From: Methanobrevibacter ruminantium M1
GTDB taxonomy: Archaea; Methanobacteriota; Methanobacteria; Methanobacteriales; Methanobacteriaceae
Assembly: GCF_000024185.1 (NCBI RefSeq)
Contig: NC_013790.1
Coordinates: 1,077,501-1,141,500 of the forward strand
Direction of reading: 5' to 3'
Length of the DNA stretch: 64,000 nt
The number at the start of each line of letters is the position of its first letter. Within the stretch, counting starts at the first letter, position 1. The position numbers and the translations under genes were made by a program. The notes under the pieces are model-generated. The model saw only the letters and a list, made by a program, of their open reading frames with translations. It ran no database searches and was not told where the DNA came from. Positions 7,226 through 16,200 of this stretch are shown piece by piece.

Positions 7226-9235
7226 TTAGACAAAGTCACATTTACCGCTAGGCAATACCCTAACAACATCATCCAATTCAATAATATTGTCCTCATTTAT
7301 TCTAGAGAGTATCTCTTTAGCTATCTTCTCTTTTTTAGTATATCCTGGCTTTATTGTAACATACTTTTCAGTATATGCCTTAAGTGCATCAACCGGGCCT
7401 GCCATAATTCTCTTTTCACCATCATAATCAACAATTCCAATTGCTATCTCTAGCTTAGCCCCTCTGATATAGTTTCTTTTTCCTCTTATTATGAATGCAC
7501 CCTTCGGCACAAACTCACCTGAAACCGGGGTTTTAGAAACTTGCTCTGGCTCCACCCAATATACGTCTTGTGTTCCGTAATTTCTTGACCAAGCACTTGA
7601 AAAGGAAGCGGCAAAGATGCCTAATTCTTTAAGCAAATTGTTATTTAATTTATCGGATGAAATTTTTGCTACCACTGAAGGAGCACCATGTATATCAGCA
7701 TGCAGATAAACATCATTTTGTTCTAAATATTTCTTCACAACTGCCTCATTGCTACCTGCATCACGGCCACATACTACTAATGTTCCGTCGCTTGAGACGA
7801 ACCATCTCAATTTCTCATACCACTTGAGGTTTTTCTTGACTCTCTTTTGCGGAACCATGATATTTGCCATTGCCTTTTCCTTCTTCTCTTCCATGTCCTT
7901 CAATTGGGCTTTTGTGTTTTCAATAGCTATTTTTGCCCCTTTTATTTTTCGCTTAGCCTTTTTGGCCTTTTCATAGTATACTTCAGCATTGTCCGGAATA
8001 GATTTCTTTGAATCAAGGGCTATTGAAATTCCATCTATATTTAATGTGATGTTTCCGAGGGGATCCATGGATTCGAATATCTGTGCTTCAGCCATTCCAG
8101 ACTTCTTTGCATCCTTTAGGGTCTTTCCTATTTCCTTCCATCCATAGTCCTTTTCCCTTGCGTCCTTTATTACATTTAATATGTTTTCCACCTGAACATA
8201 ATTTGTAAATAGGAGCTCTCCTTTCTTTTGGGAATCTTCTATTGTTTTTTCAAATCCTCTTAATGTTTCTTCCTGTTTTTCAAGCCTTTTGGAGAATTTC
8301 CCTACCTTCTTGTTCCATACGGCTTCCTGGATGTCTGTGATTTCATGCTTTACCTTTGAGGAGTAGAACTCATCGCAGGCCTCATTGAAGCTGTCAAAGG
8401 ATTCCTCTTCGAAGTTTTCATACTGGTGAAGTCTTATGGCCACTACATCTTCCTTGACCTTGTATTGCTTGTCTGGGTTTTGTTTTTTAAGCTCTTCGAT
8501 TTCCTTTCTGTTGTTTACAATCATTGGAGTGAATTCTTTTTTCTCAAGGCCTTCAAAGACTTTCTTCAAGGCTCCATATATCTCCAGTATGTCTTCCTTT
8601 GTAAGTTCTGAGGAAAGTGTTTTCTTGTTTATCTCACAGTTAAGCATGATCTCCTCTGCATAAAGGCTTCCAAGTCCATTTTTAGCAAGGATTCTTACAA
8701 TCTCATCATCTGAAGACTTGATAATTTCCTTAAACTCATCTTCAGTGATTGTCATTGGGTTTATTCCGTGTTCGATAGGGAAGACATATTCCTTTTTGCT
8801 GCTTATGTCCCTATCGCTCCATTGCTTACGCTTAAGTGGAAGGAGGATTTCGTTTTCCTCATTAAGAAGGATTATGTTTCCCTTTGCAAAGAGCTCGACG
8901 ATGAGGGTGTATGTAATGTCCTTTTTCATTTTTATTTCAACTACACGGTCAAAGTTGTGCTGTTGGATGCTCACTACATTTGCACCCTTAACCCTTTTTC
9001 TAAGAAGCATAGGAAAGCTTGGAGGACTTTGTGGGTTTGCAAGAGGATATTGGCTTATGTGGATTCTTTTACCTGCCTGTATGACAAGATCCATTCTTCC
9101 TGTTCCTGCCTTGTGGAATCTCATTACCACTGTGTCTTTTGTAGGCTGGAAGGACTTGTCCACTCTTGCTCCAGCTAATAACTCATTTAATTCCTGACAT
9201 ATTATGTTTATGTCTACATTGGTCATTGATTTCAT
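7226..9235 (-). CDS. rqcH: NFACT family ribosome quality control protein (Rqc2/NEMF/RqcH homologue)
   Basis: A 669-residue protein with the three-part NFACT layout: an N-terminal NFACT-N domain (NVDINIICQELNELL... to about 270), a long charged coiled coil (about 290-460), and a C-terminal NFACT-R/DUF814 domain starting near WYEKLRWFVSSDG and containing CGRDAGSN and HADIHGAPSVV. The family binds split 60S/50S subunits carrying stalled peptidyl-tRNA and recruits tRNA-Ala for C-terminal tailing in bacteria and archaea. I prefer the ATG at 9235, spaced 4 nt from GTGAT. In-frame GTG 9244 and ATG 9238 are alternatives that collide with that site. Cytoplasmic; no operon partner. Confidence 0.92.
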   Translation of the reverse strand: MKSMTNVDINIICQELNELLAGARVDKSFQPTKDTVVMRFHKAGTGRMDLVIQAGKRIHISQYPLANPQSPPSFPMLLRKRVKGANVVSIQQHNFDRVVEIKMKKDITYTLIVELFAKGNIILLNEENEILLPLKRKQWSDRDISSKKEYVFPIEHGINPMTITEDEFKEIIKSSDDEIVRILAKNGLGSLYAEEIMLNCEINKKTLSSELTKEDILEIYGALKKVFEGLEKKEFTPMIVNNRKEIEELKKQNPDKQYKVKEDVVAIRLHQYENFEEESFDSFNEACDEFYSSKVKHEITDIQEAVWNKKVGKFSKRLEKQEETLRGFEKTIEDSQKKGELLFTNYVQVENILNVIKDAREKDYGWKEIGKTLKDAKKSGMAEAQIFESMDPLGNITLNIDGISIALDSKKSIPDNAEVYYEKAKKAKRKIKGAKIAIENTKAQLKDMEEKKEKAMANIMVPQKRVKKNLKWYEKLRWFVSSDGTLVVCGRDAGSNEAVVKKYLEQNDVYLHADIHGAPSVVAKISSDKLNNNLLKELGIFAASFSSAWSRNYGTQDVYWVEPEQVSKTPVSGEFVPKGAFIIRGKRNYIRGAKLEIAIGIVDYDGEKRIMAGPVDALKAYTEKYVTIKPGYTKKEKIAKEILSRINEDNIIELDDVVRVLPSGKCDFV

Positions 9236-9705
9236 CATAATCACTTAATTATCGTAATTGTTTAAAATTAATTTCTCACTAATTTTTGAGAAATTCTATG
9301 ATTTAGGAGAATTTTTTTTTTTTTTTTTTTTTAAATTGCTATTGAATCAAATTTTCAATTATTTCATGTCCTCAAAAATCATAAGTTTTTTTATTTTTTC
9401 ATATGATATTTGTCAAAATTTTAATTTTTATAATTTTTTCATATGATATTTGTCAAAATCAGATTTTTTCTTAAGAATTTATGCAATATTTTATATATTA
9501 TATAATCTTATATAATTAATAGTTATAGTTTTTTTATGATTTTAATATTGTCATAAAATATTTTTTATAATATTTTTTAATATTTTTTAATATTTTTTAA
9601 TATTTTTTATAATATTTATGAATCTATAATTATATTTAAAACTTATTTCATAAAAATTTTAAAAATTATAATTTCTTTTATTTATTTTATTTTGGAGGAA
9701 AATTA
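9236..9705. other. AT-rich divergent spacer with poly-T and repeats
   Basis: The spacer holds the promoters of the NFACT gene (minus) and the small membrane protein gene (plus). It contains a T-run of about 22 nt near 9310-9332, a 40-nt-period direct repeat (separate entry) and a string of AATATTTTTT units around 9560-9615. A TATA-like TTTTATATATTATATAATCTTATATAA region lies near 9488-9515. No gene seen; a 62-codon frame at 9258-9446 is only the poly-T stretch read as Phe/Leu. Confidence 0.5.
9394..9459. repeat. Two copies of a 26-nt sequence, 40-nt period
   Basis: TTTTTTCATATGATATTTGT followed by CAAAAT occurs at 9394-9419 and again at 9434-9459 without mismatch. The core CATATGATATTTGTC might be a regulator site, but the spacing equals that of the repeat at 534-601 with a different sequence, which fits slippage duplication. 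Confidence 0.85.
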
Positions 9706-9978
9706 ATGGATACAACTGTTAAAACTGTATCAATCCATCTTGTTGCAGCAGTAGTGGCAGCTATTATCTCTACTGCCTTTACATTAGGATGGTTTGGTTT
9801 TAAAAATAACGTATTTGCGTTTGTTATTGGTGTAGTGATTCTTTATTTCATTGGACAATATTGTAAAAAGGCATTTGGCGAAGAGATAAGTGGATTTTCT
9901 ACATGGCTATGGGATGGAATCCTTCCATTCGGATTTTTCTGGTTCATATTATGGACTATATTGACTAATTATTTATAA
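9706..9978 (+). CDS. Small three-helix membrane protein (DUF5379-like)
   Basis: A 90-residue protein made of three hydrophobic segments (about 6-27, 33-50 and 68-88), with QYCKKAFGEEISGFSTWLWDG between the last two. The GF-x-x-WLWDGI-P-F pattern recalls the DUF5379 family of small Methanobacteriales membrane proteins; I am only moderately sure of the name. The ATG at 9706 follows TTTGGAGGAAAATTA, a clear ribosome-binding site. It stands alone between long AT-rich spacers. Function unknown. Confidence 0.75.
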   Translation: MDTTVKTVSIHLVAAVVAAIISTAFTLGWFGFKNNVFAFVIGVVILYFIGQYCKKAFGEEISGFSTWLWDGILPFGFFWFILWTILTNYL

Positions 9979-10115
9979 TAATTAGTTTCTCTTTTTTTTA
10001 TTTTTTATATTTTAATTATTGCTCTTTTTTTATTATTTTAACTTATCTTTCTAATTTTTATCTATAGTGGACTTTTTTTTATTTATTTTTCATTCATATC
10101 TTGTTTGGATACTTC

Positions 10116-10200
10116 TTTTTATTTTATACTAATTTTCTAGATATTCATTTTTATTTTATACTAATTTTCTAGAGATTTCTTTTTATTTTATAACTAATTT
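10116..10200. repeat. 32-nt tandem repeat, about three copies
   Basis: TTTTTATTTTATACTAATTT followed by TCTAGA occurs at 10116-10141 and 10148-10173, and a diverged third copy starts at 10180 and runs into the stop region of the giant surface protein gene. It probably lies in the 3' UTR or terminator of that gene. Confidence 0.8.
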
Positions 10201-13200
10201 ATGAGTGACTTTAGTGCTTGCATAAGTAGAACTTGCCTCGGATTGAACTGTAAATCTATAGGTTCCTTTTTTAGAAAGACTTACTTTTACGCTAGCAATA
10301 CCAATGCTGTTGATTATTGCAGTGTATTTTTTACCATTTATTGTAAATATGACCTTTTTGCCGGTGATAGCATTTCCTTGGGCTGTCTTAATGCTTGCAG
10401 TTAATGTTTTTGTCTTTGCAATTGATCTATAAGTCCTATCTGATGATTTTAGTTGAGGAATTTGTTTATTTACTTTAATATTCGCAACAACAAAGCTGCC
10501 CTTATAGTCATCGTCTCCTAAGAATGCTATTGCAAAGGTGTAGCTTCCTTCATAAGCAAGGTTTATCTGCAGTTTTGCCTGACCTGATGAATCAGTGGTT
10601 CTAATGTATTTTTTACCATTAAAACCAATATAAATGGTTTTATCGGCCATAGGCTTGTAGTCTGCATCAACTAAAGTTACAACGAAGTATTTACCTATTC
10701 TGCCATCTACTTTGCTGTCAAATGCAGTTGTAATCATGTTTTGACAGAGTATATTTGTTCCTTTTCTAACAATAACCGGGTCTGTGTTATTTGTTTGATT
10801 GTTGGTTGTATTTGTATTGTTGGTTGTATTTGTATTGTTGGTTGGGTTTGTGTTGTTTGTTTCGTTGTTTATTGGTTTTGTATTATTAGTTGGATTAGTA
10901 TTATTTGTTTGATTGTTTATTGGGTTAGTATTACTACTTGAATTAGTTTCATTTGTCTTATTATCACCACTAGTATTAGCTAAAACATAAATATTATGAA
11001 TCTTATTTCTGCCATTATCATAGTAGGCAATATTCAATTTATAAGTTCCAGGGCTTAAATTAATGTTCAAATATGCTTTTCCATTATTATCTGTAGTTCT
11101 TATGGTCACAATCTTATTCAAATCAAATTTTATGGTTTTATTTGCTAAAGCTTTGCCATTATTCTCTAAAACAACAGTGTATGTGCTGTTTGAATGCTCA
11201 TAGCATCTAAAGTCATCTGAAATAAGAGTGATTGTCTTATCTATTTCAAACTCTTCACTTTCTAATAATAGGTATTCTGGAAGATCAACGGTTAGAATGT
11301 GCTTTCCTTCCTCTAATCCATTGACCCTTATTTGTCCGGCACCTTTCTCTAAAGATACTGGATATAAGTTTTGATCTATAAGGACATCAATTTTTTCATT
11401 AAGGTCTTTAGAGAATTTAAGGTCAATTAATGCATTATCTACTAAAGTGGAAATATTGACATTGACAGAGATTTCTTCTATAACATTTATTGTTTTTGTA
11501 ATGTTTGATTTGAAGAATTCATTGTCTCCATCAAATGCAATATTGATTTCGTGCATTCCAAGACCTAAATCAAGAGGGATAATTACTTTTCCATCATTAT
11601 TGCTAGTTTTTATAAAACTGTTTGCATCGATTTTAATGTTTAATGCCTTATTGGCTACATTCTTCCCTTCTTCATCAGTCAAAAGAATTGTATAATCGTC
11701 CCAGTAATGATTTTTAGTTTTTATTGAGTCTGCTATGATTATTAAGTTTCTAAGATTGATTTCTATTGTCTTTTCGCCGATATTTGAAATATAATCCCTA
11801 TCATTTTCAAGATGAGCAACCGCTGTATAATTATTGTTTGCTAATCCTGTGAATTTAAGAGAAGCTTTTCCATTTTCTAATTTGACATTGGAGCTTTCTC
11901 CTGCAAATATTAAGTTAACTGTTTCGTTTAGGGGTTTGTTTAATTCAATCATCACTTCTAAATCATTCATGTTTTGATTGAATTCAATGCCGATTCTTAC
12001 TTTGTCCTTGACTTTCAAGTGAGCGTTAGATTCGGAAGATAAATATAAGTCATCTTCATTGAATTGGACTTTTATTGTGTAATCTCCCCCTGGAAGATAA
12101 ATTGGAATGCTTGCTTTTCCTGAATTGTCTGTAATTTGATTAAATATGATATAATTCTCATTGCTCATTAAACTGTTTGAAATATTAAATAAAATCTCCT
12201 TATTGGCTATTGCAAGGCCGTAGGAATCAACTAAGCGTATTTCATATATCGCATTACTATAATCGTCTGTAGTAAAGTTTGAAGCTATTATGTCTGTTGA
12301 TTCTTGGTTTAATTCAAATAGAATAGTTTTTTCTTCAAATCTGTAAAGGTCTGTGTTGTTTAGTTTGGCTGTAATGACATATTGTATCTTTTCAAGCTCA
12401 TATAAGTCAAAGCTTACGAATCCATCATTAAGGTTTAAAATTTGCTCTTTTCCATTTATATCTAGAATTAATGTTTCATTAATCTTTTTGGAGCAGTTTA
12501 CATTGATTGTTAGCTTGTCTGGACTGAGAACTGTGTCCATATCCAAAGTCACATTGAATTTAGGATCTGTGCTATGGGTTATATTTGACAGTACATAAAT
12601 TGTATTGGTTCTGCTTCTTTCATCATCATAGTATATGATATTCAAGTCATAGACTCCTGGACTTAGATCAATGTCGATTGAAGTTTTTCCTTCGCTGTCA
12701 GTGTTCCTTAAAATGATTTGATTATTTAAGATGAATTTTATGGTCTTATTTGCTAAGACTTTGCCATTGTTGCTTAATGATACAGTGTAAGTGCTGTTTG
12801 TGTGTTCATAACAGTTAAAGTCATCTGAAGTTAAATTTATGCTTCTATCTATTGTAAACTCTTTGTTTTCAAATAATAGGTATCTGAGAACATCTATGGT
12901 GACTATGTGGTTTCCTTCATCCAATCCGTCTACAGTCAATTGGCCGGTTCCATTTTCAAATATTACATGATATGAAGTTTGGTCTATATTTACATTAAGT
13001 GTTTCATTAATCTTCTTATCTATTATAATGTCTATTGTAGCTTCATCAACTAAAGTTGAAATGGAGATGTCTGCAAATAGCTTTTCTAAAACAGTGATTG
13101 TTTTGGTTACGTTTGCTTTAAAGAACTCATTATCTCCATTAAATAGAATATTTACTTCATATTCTCCAATTCCCAAATCAAGAGGAATGACTATTTTTCC

Positions 13201-16200
13201 ATCATTGTCGCTAGTTTCAATATAGTTTCCTTCAGCTATTCTTATATCTAAGGTTTTACCTGCTATTCCATTGCCCTCTTCATCAGTTAAAAGAATTCTA
13301 TAATTGTCATAGTAACGGTTTATAGTGTTTATTGTATCTGCTTGGATTATTAATTCTCTTATATTGATTTCTATTGTTTTTTGAGCAATGTTTGAATGAT
13401 AATTGGTGTCATTTTCAATATATGCAATGACTGTGTAATTATTGTTTGCTAATCCTGTGTAATTAATGGAGAATTTGCCATTGTCTAATCTGATGATAGA
13501 GCTTTCTCCTGCAAAGCTGAAGTTAACTGTTTCGTTTAGAGTTTTGTTTAATTCAATAATGACTTCCAAGTCATTGATCATTTGTTTGAATTCAATATCA
13601 ATTTTAACATTTTCTTTTACTTTTAAATCTACAGTAGATTCGGAAGCTAAATATAAGTAATCTTCTTTGAATTGGACTTTTATTGTGTAATTTCCTCTAG
13701 CCAAATTAATTGGAATGCTTGCTTTTCCTGAATTGTCTGTAGTTTGATTAAATATGATATAATTCTCATTGCTCATTAAACTGTTTGAAATGTTAAATGA
13801 AATCTCTTTATTGGATATTCCAATTCCTTCGGAGTCAACTAAGGTTATTTCATATCTTTCATTGCTGTAGTCACCTGTTGTAAAGTTTGAAGCTATTATG
13901 TCTGTTGCTTCTTGGTTTAATTCAAAATTAACTGACTTGTCTTCAAATCTGTAAAGGTCGGTGTTGTTTAGTTTGGCTGTAATCACATATTCTATCTTTT
14001 CAAGCTCATATAAGTCAAAGCTTACGAATCCATCTGTAAGGTTTATAAAGTGTTGATCTCCATTTATTTCGAGAATTAAAGTTTCATTAATCTTTTTGGA
14101 GCAGTTTACATTGATTGTTAGCTTGTCTGGACTAAGAACTGTGTCCATATCAAGTGTCACATTGAATTTAGGATCTGTGCTATTGGTTATGTTGGACAAT
14201 ACATAGACTGTATTAATCACGCTTCTCTCATCATCATAATAAGTAATGTTCAGCTCATAGACTCCTGGGCTTAAATCAATGTCAATGCTGGCTTTTCCTT
14301 CCATATCTGTATTTCTTATGGTTGTTGTGTCATTTAGGACGAATCTTATGGTTTTATTTGCTAAGGCTTTGCCATTGTTGGTTAAAAGCACGGTATAAGT
14401 GCTGTTTGTGTGCTCATAGCAGTTAAAGTCATCAGAGCTTAGATTTATGCTTTTATCTATTTCGAACTCTTTGCTTTCAAATAATAGGTATTTGAGAAGA
14501 TCTATGGTGACTATGTGGTTTCCTTCTTCCAATCCGTCTAGGATTAACTGTCCTGTTCCATTTTCAAACAATACTGGATATTCGCTTTGGTCTATGCTGA
14601 TATTAAGTGTCTCATTAATCTTCTTATCGATAATGATGTCTATTGTGGCCTCATCCACTAATGTGGAAACTGTGATATTTGCAAATAGCTTTTCTAAAAC
14701 GGTGATTGTTCTAGTTGCATTTGCTTTAAAGAAATCCTTATCTCCATTGAAGCTAATAATTACTTCATATTCTCCAATTCCTAAATCAAGAGGGATGATT
14801 ACTTTTCCATCATTATCGCTAGTTTTATTGAAGCTTTCTTCACCTATTTTTACATTTAATGTTTTGTTGGCTACTTCATTAACTTCCTCATCAGTTAGAA
14901 GAATTGTATAATTGCCATAGTAACGGTTTGTAGTGTTTATTGTATCTGCTTGGATTATTAAGTTTCTTATATTGATTTCTATTGTTTTTTGAGCAATGTT
15001 TGAAAGATAATCAATGTCGTTTTCCAAATAAGCGATTGCTGTATAATTATTGTTGCTTAATCCTGTGAAATTAACTGAAGCTCTTCCGTTTTCTAATCTG
15101 ATGATTGAGCTTTCTCCTGCAAAGCTGAAGTTAACTGTTTCGTTTAATGATCTGTTTAATTCAATAATCACTTCCAAATCATTGAAGTTCAAATTGAGAT
15201 CAATGTCTAGTCTTACTTTATCCTTGACTTTTAGCTTAAGGGCAACTTCAGCTGATGAATATAGATAATTCCCTTTGGATTGGACATTTATTGTGAAATT
15301 TCCTCCTGGAAGGTTGATTGGAATCCTTGCTTTTCCATCATTGTCTGTAGTTAAATTAAATATTATATTGTTAAAATTGTTATTATTGTTGTTATTATTA
15401 GTTAAATTGCCAGATATATTAAATAAAATTTCCTTATTGGCTATTCCAATACCTTGTGAATCAACTAAACTTATCTCATAGATGGCATTGCTATAATCAT
15501 CTGTTGTAAAATTTGAAGCAATTATCTCTGTAATTTCTGTATTTAATCTAAATATTGTGCTTTTCTCTTCGCAGTTATAGAACCCAGTGTCATTCAGATA
15601 GGCTCTAATTAAGTAGTCTATATCTTCAATATCGTATAAGTCGTATACAACATGGCCTTCTGAAAGGTTAAATGGGTGCTTTTCTCCATTTATCTCTAGT
15701 ATTAAAGTTTCATTAATCTTTCTTGAGCTGTCTACAGTGATTGTGAGCTTGTCTTCACTTAAAAGAGTATTCAAATCAAGTGTGACATACTTTTCGGAAA
15801 GTGTTGCTGTCTCATTAGCGGAGCTTGAGAGGTATCCTGTTTTCTCAAATAATGCATAAACCTCATTTTCAATATCTGTAAAGTTCCAGCTTATGTTTGC
15901 ATATCCATTGATTAAGTCTGCTATTGTTTCTGTACCGTTAATGATGAATTTTACCTGTCCGTTGTCTAGATTGAAACCGTATTCGTTAATGACGTGAGCG
16001 ATTATATTCACTGGACTTATTCTATCTCCTTCATTATCTAGGCTATAATTGAATTCCAAGGTCAGGTTTGTTCCGATTTCATTTATGAAGCTGAATGACT
16101 TTAGGCAGAGTGCTGCAGATACATAATAGTGTGATCCGTAAACATCGGAGTTATATGTCCAATAAATATCATAAATGTCCAGCCAGTTAATGCCGTCATA

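Noticed and set aside
8718-9197. Plus-strand frames of 136-159 codons
   Set aside because: They are antisense to the conserved NFACT-N domain and have no start signals.
9258-9446. Plus-strand frame of 62 codons
   Set aside because: It is the poly-T spacer read as a run of Phe and Leu, without a ribosome-binding site.
14447-14911. Plus-strand frame of 154 codons
   Set aside because: It is antisense to the repetitive Ig-like cassettes of the giant surface gene; similar frames recur in the other cassettes because the sequence repeats.
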